From Biancaea sappan (Eukaryota > Streptophyta > Magnoliopsida > Fabales > Fabaceae), in NCBI GenBank assembly GCA_037074585.1, contig CM073493.1, positions 42,495,501-42,559,500 of the forward strand: a stretch of DNA of 64,000 nucleotides, given 5' to 3'. The notes beneath the pieces are model-generated. The model made no database searches. It saw only the letters and a program-made list of their open reading frames with translations, and was not told the DNA's origin. Shown one piece after another: positions 37,048 through 48,716 of this stretch (position 1 is its first letter; every line of letters begins with the position of its first letter). The translations under genes were made by a program, and so were the position numbers.

Positions 37048-40000
37048 TGCAATACCCTAGGTATTACAATGTGGTTTAAAGCATGCAATTTGGATAAGTG
37101 AAAATTTCTTTACAAATTAAGGAGCTTTGACTAAAGAACAAAGAGTCCTAAAGTTTAATAAGGGCTAAGATTTCAATGAAAAATGAAACATATGTGGTGA
37201 GTATAGGAAGAACATTTAAGGACTACATTGAAAAGAAAGAAAACATGGAGTTCTCATGAGAGATGACCGAATAACAACCCATGAGGGAGAATAGATTTTA
37301 TAAGGATGGGACTATGAGCTCAGTGCCTTAAGGATGATAGGATGGAAGTTGAAGTGGAGTTTGGAACATTGAGAGAGACTAAAGTGGACAATTATGGGAT
37401 TTTGATATTAACAAATGTTAAATGTGGTGATAATGTGTATTGTTAAGTGTAAATGTCATTAGGAGGCCCAAGTATGATCAAGTTTTTCAATCCCCTGCGA
37501 GTTTAAATTAATTATTCTATATGGACCAAATTAAAGTTAAGGTAAGTGGGCCTCATACACACTCGTTTAAACATCATCCTCATATTCTCCCATTCACCTT
37601 GCTCACTCCCCTCTCACGCATCTCTTCTTCTTCCCGTTAGCCGGCATACTCACATCCAAGGTTTGGGACTTCCTCCACCCTCCCATCATCCTCTTGGTTT
37701 CCTTGGGTCTCCTGAGTAAGGTATGGCTTCCTTTCTCTCCTAACCTTTTCTCCTTTTTCCTTTTCTTCTCTTCCTTAAGAAGGAAAAACCCTAAGCTAGT
37801 AAATTTGGGGAAAATTATGTAAGTTGTTGCTAATGATAAATTGATATGGGATTATTGTTCCAAAGTGGTTATTAGAAGAAAACTATAGATGGATATAGTA
37901 GGATCATTGAAAGAATGGGAATTTAGATGATTTCTTGAAAATTCTTCCCCTTTGATTCTTGTCTTGATCTTTGTGAACTTTTGTGTTGCTTTTAAGAGAT
38001 CTGGACCATTCTAAACTCACCCTAGTGGAACCTTTGAAGGATTTGAACTAAATATAGGATTGTTCCCTGATTTTGGAGTATGGTTGTGGACCTCCCATGG
38101 CTATCTAGGTGCCAAGGCTGGCGCCCAGGGCACCCTCATCTGGATGGTCATTGTTGAGGTACCCGAGACTTAGTAGGGTAGTGCCCAAGGTGCCAGTTTA
38201 GGTGCCTGAGGCGCCACCATGTCTTCCTGCAGTTTTTTTTAATGAAGTATGGCCCTATGGGTGCCAAGGTGGGCGCCCTAGGTGCCACCATCTGGAGCAA
38301 CTTTAAATATGTTAATTTAATGCTTTCTTTCATGTTTCATTGGTCTTTATAATTGTGAGATAATTGGGAGCTTCCTTGGCTAATTTGGAGCCTCTAATTT
38401 CATCTTGAAAGGTGGAGAATTTGATAAGAAAGGTTTAAGCAAGGTGAGGGACATAGTTTTACCTTGTTTATTGTTTTCCAAGATTAACTCTCCTAGTGAC
38501 TTCTACATAATTGCGAACATTCAAGTCTGGATGAGATATTTGTCGTGCTTAAATTTTCATGTGATTAAGAATGCAATAAATACGTGTATGTACGCTTGTT
38601 GATTTGGAATGCATGAATGACATGAGAAATGAATAAAAGAACATGTTTATGAGAATTATGCATTTTATATTAAGTGATATGTTATGAATAATTCTTGTTA
38701 AGACTTATGGCCAGTGTGAAGTGTTGTATTGAGTGACTTATATAATTATATGCAAATAAGTAAGGGATGTGGATGACCCTACTTTAGAAATCAAATTGTC
38801 GTGTATAAGTCTCATGGTTTGCATGAATGACTTGAGTAAATAATACAATATGAGATATTGTGTTTACTTGGCATGTATGTGGCCTCTGAGCAATGGCATG
38901 GCCTTTAGGCCAATATGCAAAATTCCACATTTCCTCTTTTGATGGCTAAGGGAGCAAAATTTCATGTACTTACCTATGATTTATGAATTAAGTAATGTAT
39001 TAGCATCCCCATTGCATGCTATGGGGTTGAAGCATGTGTTCACTATTGTAATGAGATCTTGAATAGAACTTGGGAAACCTCAACCCATAGCATGTGTGAA
39101 GATGCCATATTATAAAGAAGCTCAGTGATGAGCAGTGTCTGGGATGATTTTATGCCAAAGGAAATGTGTCGACGAGCACAATGTCAAAAGGGCACAGTGT
39201 ACGTAAATTCATGGTTTACCACGTGCAAGGAAATAAGGGTAGGACAACTCTAAATATGGCCAAAGAAAGCCAAAGATCATTATATAAATTCGTGCCTCAT
39301 GTGTAGACGTACATAGTGGGGGTGTGCGAGGCATAAGGGGGATAATGTGATGTGGAGCTACGGAGGAGAAGGGAGATGCGAAGTTGTAAGTGTACTAATG
39401 TGAAAGTATGAATGTATTATTATGATACTAATGCATGATTACATCATGTTATAACGTAATGTCTAGGATAATAAACGTTTCCTTTATATATTATGTTTCT
39501 AGGTGCATGAATTTCCTTGTGTATAATTTATTATGCTTTAGGTTAGTGACAAAAGAATTTTGCATGTACATGAAATGCTGATAGTTAGTGGAATTGGATG
39601 GTTACTTGTTAATGTTTGTATATTCATATATTAGTTATAAGTACTTGCATGCATAATTGTATGTTTATGATAGGTAAGGCTGTGTTTTCGGTGAGTCATG
39701 TGGTTTGGACTCACCCCCTCACAGTTTCAAGTGTTGGATAACCCTTCGTCTCAGAGTAGCACGTCTTTGGAAGACCTCCATTTTTGTTTAGGGTATGGAA
39801 ACATCTTATTTATCACTTTTATTTGTAAATAAAGAGTATTCTAGAAAAGGCTCTGTAATCGGATAGGCTTACTAGATTGTGCGAAACAGTTTAATGGACT
39901 ATTTTGTTAGTAAGAGTATTAAAAGAATTTGTTTGTAAGAGTATTAACTGTTTTGTTCAGGTTTTATTTCGTTATGGATATATATGATGGAAATGTAATT

Positions 40001-40163
40001 TTTCTAAATTAATCTTATGACTCTAAGGCTAAAGCTCGTAAGATATCATGTTATGTGAAATATAGTTAATAAAGAAAATTAGGTTAGGAAGAAGTTAGGC
40101 TTGCGGCGATGTAAGTTGGGACACCATTCACACCAGTCGCATATCCATTTGGGGGTCGTGACA
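37048..40163 (+). repeat. Family C left LTR
   Basis: TGCAATACCCTAGG (a mutated TGTAATACCC) to GGTCGTGACA. The GGCGCC cluster at 38101-38300 has intact hexamers at 38120-38125, 38210-38215 and 38272-38277. No clear TATA box was seen. Confidence 0.93.
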
Positions 40164-40386
40164 AAGATGGTATCATAGGCAAGTTAGGTCTGTTACTAAT
40201 TACAAAGGAAGGTAACCTTGGTGGGTCCTCCTCTACATTGTGAACCCTAGCATAACTATAGAAAGACGGCTCAACCAAAGGTCCTTTAGGATGTTTTTCC
40301 TTTCCTTTCAAGTCTGTTTCCTTTTGAGTACGTGATAGAGTCCATGAATAACTTAACCATCTACATTTGTTTTCTACAGACTGAAG

Positions 40387-41460
40387 ATGCATCCCATATG
40401 ATAAGCGGCATCCTCTCAACCCAATAATGTCATCGTAATGGCTTTCCTTTCAGGTATGTTGAACATGATTGAGGCAACAGGAGCCATATTTATAAGGCAA
40501 GATAATAGTATGGGTACCTTGTCTAATCCTGCCCCAGGACTACTACCTGTGTTTGAAACTCAATCGATCCTTTCTATTTGGAATGTGAGTCATAAGGAAC
40601 TTGCAGAATTTTTGTAGCCCTAGCCACCTAAGTATTATAGTGAAGAGGTTCGAGAGGATTTAGGTCGTGTTAATGTGTGATGGCAACCATATGGAGGAAT
40701 TACCTTCTTTTTAGTTAAAGAGCCTAGCCAATGAGTGGTATATCACTTGGATGGTAGGAAGACCACGAGGGACACCCCTAGTTACTTGGGAGGAGTTCAG
40801 CCAAGCCTTCTTGCAATGTTTCCTTCCTGAAAGCATCTAGATAGCTCGAGAGCATGAGTTTGAGCAATTAAGATAGGGCCCTAATAATGACCATTGATGA
40901 ATATAATGCAGCATTTGTCTGCCTTGTACAGTATACACCTCGCCTTATACCAGATGAGAGATGCCGAATCAGACATTTCATCCTAGGGCTCTGTTAGCCC
41001 TACTATCGAGTGATATCCCCTCTAATAGGAACTTTCTCATCCTATATCATGGCGGTAGATGCCATAATGATGGTAGAAATAGGTGAGGAGAAAGGAGATA
41101 TTGAAGCAAAGAGGCATTAGCATGGTAATGATGTAATGGGTGTTCATCATGGTGAAACCATGGAAGAGCTATTGGTGCAACTTACAGATAGATTCGGTTC
41201 AGATAGTGAGATCAAGCAGATTTCTATCCCCTATAGTTCTTTTAGATTTGGGCATGATAAGCCTAAGTGCCTTTTGTGTGGCAAATTCCATTAAGTATGT
41301 TATTATGCCAAGATCATGTGTAACCGTTGTGCACAGGTGGGTCAAATTGAAAGAGAGTGTCCCAGTCGGCATCAAACACAAGTAAGATGTCCTACACATC
41401 TTCTAAGGGAGAAAGATCTAATCGAGAGGGTTGCAACAGACTAAGGAAGAAAGGTAAAAC
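40387..41460 (+). pseudogene. Degenerate Ty3/gypsy gag (capsid and zinc knuckle)
   Basis: Gag would make the structural protein of the virus-like particle and bind genomic RNA. A candidate start ATG lies at 40387, but stops follow at once. Frames shift several times; pieces still legible are WEEFSQAFLQCFLPESI near 40790, REHEFEQL, then MTIDEYNAAFVCLVQYTP and RHFILGL from about 40890, the conserved core of the retrotransposon gag domain. Towards the end KCLLCGKFH (about 41263) and CNRCAQVGQIERECP (41319 on) recall two CCHC zinc knuckles; in the second the zinc-binding histidine is glutamine. No protease follows. It is dead. Confidence 0.88.
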
Positions 41461-41782
41461 TATGACAAAATGGGGACAAACTTGATGTACACTGTATTCA
41501 AGGGATCCAAACACTACACTTAGAGAGTTCAGGTACTTCCATCTTGTACCCTTAGATAATCTATGTATGTAATTGATCATGCATGTGTGGTAAGTGCCTT
41601 GTCTGTGTGTATATGTATTAGCAAGTATGACGTATATGTGTATATATATGTGCGTGTTAAATGCTTTGAATCGAACTGCTTCTAGATGTAACCAGCGAGT
41701 TGATGATCTTTGTGAACTTGGCCTAGTTGTTATCATCTCTGATGAACCTTGTTTGGGGGAGATGAACTGCAATGAGGGATGA
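41461..41782 (+). other. Family C interior after gag, non-coding
   Basis: Where protease and reverse transcriptase would be expected there is only AT-rich sequence with TATATGTG-like runs. The opposing frames here (126 codons minus, 62 codons plus) have no recognisable domain. It ends in GATGA, the left flank of the next insertion. Confidence 0.6.
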
Positions 41783-44043
41783 TGTCACATCCCCAAACAC
41801 AACATGTGACTGGCACGGTGATGATGACTCACACTCACATTGTAAGCCTTACGACATAAACCAATAACCATATTAATCCGTAGAATTCTCAAAATATAAT
41901 CAATCAAACGATTTCAATTCGCAATACGCATAACAACAAGCATGATTTACTCCATTCATCAAAATATACATGTTTATAAAAGAATAGATGTCATCCTATC
42001 ATCTATTAGCCAAAAGAATCACCATAATCCAAGGTTATAATTTATTTACAAACAGGTCCTAGGTTACCTATGTAGACACAGAGCAACATCTAAAAATCAA
42101 GAAAGATAACTCAAAAAGAAGACCAATCCAAAGATTCAAAAGGGGGTTGGTAACGTGGGACTCATGATTCCTTGCGCGTCACCTTCTCCAGCTATAGACT
42201 CTGAAAGATTCAAGAGTGAGAGGCGTGAGTAAGAGAATACTCAGTGAGTAACAACTTAAACATAACACAATAAAATATCACAACTATGATTTCTAAAGCA
42301 CCAATATTCAGGTATTACCTACTTAAGGTAGAAGGTAATCATTCTAACACACAAATACCACACCACAGTTATTTAATTATGAGGAAAGCCACACCATGAC
42401 TCAATTAATATAAGTGAGTGTCATATCTCGACACAGTTTAGTCATGACATGTACCACACCACAGTATTATGAATAAGGTAATGCCTCACCACGGCATAAA
42501 GCGCATATACATGTACATATAAATTTATATTCCCAGAATTTCCTCACAGATAATTACTTACTATCGCATGAAGACATAATCACAACTATTTGAAAAGCCC
42601 TACTGGAAACCTTGTTACCACAATTACATAATGAACACACCATTCTATTATCCAAATAGCACTCTTGAATCTCAAAGTTATATTCATAATTGTTACTTAA
42701 TTACACAAGTTGTCCACTCACCTAAACTCCATGCTTATACTTTATCGTAGGTGCGAGTGATCTGGAAGGACAAAAGTGCCAAGGTTCAAGGATTATCACC
42801 CTATCATTTATACAGATGAAAAGGAAGAATTAATTATTTTACTATTCATTCTCAGAAGTGAACAGTCGACTGGTAATCATCTATCAGTCGACTGATCCTG
42901 AAATCATCAGATTTACCAACCAGAAACAAAGAGATATCGATCGACTGATAGTGTCCTATCAGTTGACTGATCATCAAATCTTAAATCTCCTGATGAGTGA
43001 TAGAAAGAAATTAGTTGACTGATAGTACTATATCAATCGACTGGTCTGTATTTCACAAATTTAATAATGGGTAACAGAGAGGAATCAATTGACTGTACCT
43101 TACAGTCAACTAATTACTAAATTTCAAATTTACTACTGAGAGACAAAAGGAAATTGGTCGAATGATAGTGCCCTATCAGTTGACTGATGACCCACTGTCC
43201 AAACCTGGTAAGTTTTAGAAGTAATCAATCGACTGATTCCATCTCAACAATCAATGGATCGCCTTAGTTTCTAAATTTTCCAGAAATCAATCACTTTTTC
43301 CAACATAAAACCATCCTAATTTGAATCATATCACTCAAGGACTTACACGCACACCAAATAGTCTAAAAGTTCATGCCCAAGGTAAGAGAATCACTAGAAA
43401 TGGTAAAATAGCTAAGTGTTCTTCCTAAACTATTCAAGTTTCATATTTTACAAAATGTTTAACCCAAATATGATTTTCCTCACCATTAACCTCATGAAAA
43501 CACCCATTAAGGTTCAAAAATATCAAGGGAAGAGCTTAAAACCAAACCCAACTTCTTATTTTCAGAAAATCCCTTATTATCCATTTAAGGCTCACAAGTT
43601 GTGAAAATGATAGGAAGAAATAGGGAAGAACACTTACAAGCCTTGAATTTTCACTTAAGGGAAGAGGAAGACTACTACCCACAAGCCTAGAAGAGAGGGA
43701 GATGAAGAGCAACTGGGAGATAGAGCACTAGCGACCATGGAGGGAGTGAGAGCATGAGAAGAATGAATGAAGTGCCATATGCTTTAGGAAAAGGTTTATG
43801 TGAAACAATAAGGAAAAGAAATTTCCTCCATGTCCTTTTGACTCTCACTTTCCCAAAAGTTAACATCTCCCAATTAGTACACCTCAAAGTAAATATACCA
43901 CACTTCAAAACACATCAAATACCATATATAAGCACATGCCATAATTAGTAATTATATCTCAAAAATTTAGTAAATGCTTCAATACACACACAAGAGCATA
44001 CACCCAAGAAGAAAAGTACAGCCCTAAAATCCCAGATGTTATA
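41783..44043 (-). mobile_element. Inverted solo LTR, TSD GATGA/GAAGA
   Basis: Plus-strand ends are TGTCACATCCCC and CAGATGTTATA (the last CA mutated to TA). Flanks GATGA (41778-41782) and GAAGA (44044-44048) differ by one base. The left end aligns with the D-family ends at 48717 and 52398 (ACATGTGACTGGC against ACATGTGACAGGC), but the body differs. It contains a cluster of GTCGAC palindromes (42861-43240) in place of GGCGCC. Confidence 0.82.
42861..43240. repeat. GTCGAC/TCAGTCGACTGA palindrome cluster
   Basis: TCAGTCGACTGA at 42885-42896 is a perfect 12-base palindrome; GTCGAC also at 42865-42870. Decayed versions (ATCGACTGATAGT, CAGTTGACTGATCA, CAATCGACTGG, CAATTGACTG, TTACAGTCAACTAA, CAGTTGACTGATGA, CAATCGACTGA) follow at intervals of about 30-70 bases through 43236. 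Confidence 0.9.
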
Positions 44044-44048
44044 GAAGA

Positions 44049-45115
44049 TCCTAACTCGTATGATAGTCAATGAATTGTAAAGTTATGTTAATGAAATGAG
44101 AAGTGTCCGAATACACCACACAAACTAATGTGAGTGCTGGTAATGCATGAGCCACGAGTGATGGTCTGAGCATACAAGGAGGCATAAGTATGAACTGAAC
44201 AAATGTGTTAAGTGTTTTTACTTGCTTAACTTATGCATAGGAATGTGTATGTTATAAGTTGTATTTATAGTTAAGTATGAATGAGTAGTGTGTGAGGCAA
44301 TACTGATCATGGCCACATAAATAGATTTATGTGTAATAAGCAGTGGGGTCTTCAAGGGTCTATTTCAATGGAGAGTATGAACACAACCACAAAAAAAAAT
44401 GAAATTTCAAGAAGTTGAAACTTAAGACATTGCAGTTATATGTATTTGTAGCTGTAAAAGGCAAAGACAGAATCGAGATTAACCCTTGATAGTGGGTTCA
44501 TATATATGTCTTCTTTATCCATTCGCCTATATGTGACATGGCGTGCTTAATTTTCACTTCATTACTAAGTGAGCATTTTGATCTTATTCTCCATCAACGA
44601 GTTCAATTAGATTAATCAGAGGGGTAAGTCATCATGGCAAGGAGATAACAATGAAAAGTCATGGGTTGATCCTTAAGGGGGAGGTCCTCACATGAGGCAC
44701 ATACCTACCACAATATTTTCTTAGCCAGTTTGATTTATTCTGACTGTTTGGATTGTCAAACTAATCAAAGCAAATCATTTTAATTGATTTTTGATTAGAA
44801 TTCGCTTGAAGTCAAGGATTTATATACCTTTATTGGATGAAATCTGAATCATGGAATGCAAAGCATCAAGTGAATAAAGATAGTATGAGCTAGCATAAAT
44901 AGACATTCTCAAGAATTTCTCAATAGATGTAATAGGTATACTCAATGATAAGAGCACAGCACTAAGAGATTCCTTATACCTTGGAAAAGTGAACTAATGT
45001 AGCGAGATATAGAATAAGCCTCGGAAAGTAAAGTTGCAAAGGCAATTCGAGAATCAAGATAGCATATTTAAGATGAGGAGTAGTTGTTAATGAAATTCGG
45101 GGACTAAATTTCTAT
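44049..45115 (+). other. Family C interior, right part, non-coding
   Basis: No pol sequence. The segment from about 44655 (AAGGGGGAGGTCC) resembles the end of the family E interior near 61160, showing that C and E share their 3' interior. It ends with GGGGACTAAATTTC and the purine tract. Confidence 0.65.
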
Positions 45116-45125
45116 AAGGGGGAAG
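45116..45125 (+). other. Polypurine tract, family C
   Basis: AAGGGGGAAG immediately before the right LTR, the plus-strand priming site for reverse transcription. The preceding GGGGACTAAATTTCTAT block is shared with families B and E. Confidence 0.85.
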
Positions 45126-45128
45126 TAT

Positions 45129-48100
45129 TGTAATACCCCAGGTATTACTATGTGGTTTAAAGTATGCAATTTGGATAAGTGAAATTTTTTTTTTTGCAAA
45201 TTGAGGAGCTTTAACTAAAGAACAAAGAGTCCTAAAGTTTAATAAAGGCTAAGATTTGCCCTCGAGGAAGAAAAAATTTCAACGGAAAATGAAACATATA
45301 TGAGTACAGGTAGAACATTCAAGGACTATAGTGAAAAGAAAAGAAAACATGGAGTTCTCATGAGAGAGGATCAAATAACAACCCATGAGGGAGAATAGAT
45401 TTTATAAGGCTTAGACTATGAGCCAAATGATGGGACGAAGGTTAAAGTGGAGTTTGGGACACCGAGAGGGACTAAAGTGAATAGTTGTGGGATTTTGATA
45501 TTAACAAATGTCAGAGGTGGTGATGATGTCTATTGTTAAATTAAAGTATCATTGGGAGCCCCAAGTATGATCAAGCTTTTTCAATCCCCTGCAAGTTTAA
45601 ATTAATTGTTCTATAGGGTCCAAATTGAAGATACAAAAAGTGGGCCTTATACACACTCATTTAAACAACATCCTTATATTCTCCCTTTCACCTTGCTCGC
45701 TTTCCTCTCATGCGTCTTTCCTTCTTCCTGTCAGCTAGCACACTCATGTCCAAGGTTTGGGACTTCCTCCACCCCCAATCATCCTCTTGGTTTCATTGGG
45801 TCTCCTAAGTAAGGTATAAATTCCTTTCTCTCCCAACCTCTTCTCCTTCTTCCTTTTCTTCTCTTCTTTAAGAAGGAAAAACCCTAAGCTAGTAAATTTG
45901 GGAAAAATTATGTAAGGTATTGCTAATGATAAATTGATGTGGGATTATTGTTCCAAAGTGTTATTAGATGAAAACCATAAATGGATATGGTAAGATCATT
46001 GAAAGAAATTAAGTTATTGAAGGAATGGGAATTTAGATGATTTCTTGGAAATTCTTCCTCTTTGATTCTTGTCTTGATCTTTGAGAGCTTTTGTGTTGCT
46101 TTTAAGAGATCTGGACCGTCCTAAACTTACCTTAGTGAAACCTTTGAAGGATTAGAACCAAATGTAGGATTGTCCCCTTATTTTGGAGTTTGGCCATGGA
46201 CCTCCCATGGCTACCTAGCCAAAGGAAATTAGGCCCCAACGCTAGCGCCCTAGTCTGGATGGTCATTGTCGAGGTACCCTGAGACTTAGTAGGGTGGCAC
46301 CACTATGTCTTCCTACTATTTTGCTATCTGAAGTATGGCACCATGGGCGCTAGGGTGGGCACCCGAGGTGCCACCATCTGGAGCAACTTTAAATATGTTA
46401 ATTTGAAGCTTTCTTTCATGTTTCCTTGGTCCCCAGATATTAAGAGATGCTAGCTATCTTCCTTGGCTAATTTGGAGCCTTTAATTTCATCTTGAAAGGT
46501 TGAGAAGTTGGTAAGAAAGGTTTAAGCAAGGTGAGGGACATAGTTCTACCTTGTTTATTGTTTTCTAAGATTAACTCTCCTAGTGACTTCTACATAATTG
46601 TGAACATGTCAAGCCTAAATGAGATATCTATCATGCTTAAATTTTCATGTGATTAAGAATGCAACAAATACGCGTATGTATGCTTGTTGATTTGGAATGC
46701 ATGAATGACATGAGAAATGAATAACATAACTTGTTTATGAGAATTGTGCATTTTATATTAAGTAATATGTTGTGAATACTTCTTGTTGAGACTTGTGGCC
46801 AGTGTGAAGTGTTGTATTGAATGACTTATATAATTATATGCAAATAAGCAAGGGATGTGGATGACCCTACTTTAGAAATCAAATTGTCGTATGTATGTCT
46901 CATGGTTTGCATGAATAAATGGAGTAAATAATACAATATGAGATATTGTGTTTACTTAGTGTGTATGTGGCCTTTGGGCAATAGCATAGCCTTCGTGCCA
47001 ATATGCAAAATTCCATATTTCCTCTTTTAATGGCCCAAGGAGCAAAACTTCATGTACTTACCTATGATTTATGAATTAAGTAATGTATTAGCATCCCTAT
47101 TGCATGCTATAGGGTTGAGGCCTGTGTTCACTATTATGATGAGATCTTGAATAAAACTTGGGAAACCTCAACCCATACCATGTGTGAAGATGCCATATTA
47201 TAAAGAAGCTCATGTGATGATTGTAGCCATCAAGAGAAGAGTGTTCGGGATGAGTTTATACCGAAGGACATGTGTCGAAGGCCACAATGTCAAAAGGGCA
47301 CCAGTGTACGTGAATTCGTGGTTTACCATGTGCAACGAAATAAGGGAAGGACAACTCTAAGTATAGCCAAAGAAGGCCAAAGATCATTATGAAAATTCAT
47401 ACCTCATGTGTAGACATATATAGTAGGGGCATGCGAGGTAATAAGGGGGGATAATGTGATACGAAGGTGCAGAGGAGAAGGGAGATGTAAAGTTGTAAGT
47501 GTACTGATGTTTGTGAATGTATTATTGTGATACTAATGCATGATTACGTCATGTTATGATGTAATGTACTAGGATAATAAATGTTTCCTTTATATATTAT
47601 GCTTCTAGCTGTGTGAATTTCCTTGTGTATAATTTATTATGCTTTATGTTAATGGCGAAAGAATTTCGTACGTACATTAAATGTTGATAGTTGCTGGAAT
47701 TGCATAGTTACTTGTTAATGTTCATATATTCATATATTAGTTATAAGTACTTGCATGCATAGTCGTATGTTTATGATAGGTAGGGCTGTGTTTTCAGTGA
47801 GTCATGTGGTTTGGACTCATCCCCCTACAATTTCAGGTGTTAGAGAACCCTTCGTCTTGGAGCTGTGCATATTCGAAAGACCTCCCCTTTTATTTGGGGT
47901 ATGGAAACATCTTATTTAGCACTTTTATTTGTAGATATGAAGAGTATTCTAGAAATGGCTCTGTAATCGCGTAGGCTTGCTACATTGTGTGAAATAGTTT
48001 AATGGACTGTTTTGTTAGTTAGAGTATGAAATGAATTTTTTTTTAGGTTTTATTTCGTTATGGATGTATAATGGAAATGTAAATTTCTCTAAATTAATCA

Positions 48101-48242
48101 TATGAGGCTAAAGCTCGTAAGATATCATGTTATGTGAAATCTAGTTAATGAAGAAAATTGGGTTGGGAATAAGTTAGGCTTGCAGTAGTGTAAGCTAAGA
48201 CACCGTCTACGCCGGTCATGTATCTATTTAGGGGTCGTGACA
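45129..48242 (+). repeat. Family C right LTR
   Basis: TGTAATACCCCAGG to GGTCGTGACA. Collinear with the left LTR, but all its GGCGCC hexamers are decayed (AGCGCC, GGCGCT and similar at about 46235-46385). Confidence 0.93.
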
Positions 48243-48247
48243 CCAGG

Positions 48248-48711
48248 TGAGTGAAACAACCTTGTCTTAATAGGATTTTAGCATTATTAGTGATAAAAAG
48301 TATGACGTAGGACACTCCCAAGAATCATATGGGGTGGCAAATTTAGGGAGAAAATTCAAATTAATCCAAAAATATGGATACGTCAAAACATGTATTTCAA
48401 GTTGATGTAATGGCTAACATTTGAAATGCTATGGATAAAGTTTGAATATTTAAAAATGGCACTTTAATTGTTATCTTAATTTATGGTGTGTAAACTTGTG
48501 GTACGGTAACATATGATGCCGGTCATATGTATGAACATTACATTTCACTTTTGCTTAGGATATGATATGTTGTGTTGTTGTGTGATTGGGATAGTACCCC
48601 CCTCTTACGGCAAGTCGAGAGGCCTGGGTTAGAGGGCACCTTGACTAATGAGTATAGGGACAATGACTTCCTCGATAAGAGGTATAGCTCAAGTCAGGGT
48701 GAGAGACCCGT
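48248..48711 (+). repeat. Family E sequence between C and D insertions
   Basis: Resumes E after the family C element. It is non-coding. It ends at GAGGC (48712-48716), which with GCCC at 52311 restores GAGGCGCCC, so family D landed within a GGCGCC motif of E. Confidence 0.6.
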
Positions 48712-48716
48712 GAGGC

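Larger units (their letters stand above)
37048..48242 (+). mobile_element. Family C LTR retrotransposon, full length, ruined gag, TSD CCAGG
   Basis: LTRs 37048-40163 (3116 bp) and 45129-48242 (3114 bp) are collinear and closely similar. CCAGG stands at 37043-37047 and 48243-48247. The primer site TGGTATCATAGG (40168-40179) and purine tract AAGGGGGAAG (45116-45125) give plus orientation. The interior keeps a degenerate gag, lacks any recognisable pol, and holds an inverted solo LTR (41783-44043). It is inserted in the left LTR of family E. Confidence 0.95.

Noticed and set aside
41392..41772. 126-codon minus-strand frame
   Set aside because: Antisense to the family C gag relic and following interior; serine/threonine-rich random-looking product with a microsatellite-encoded run.
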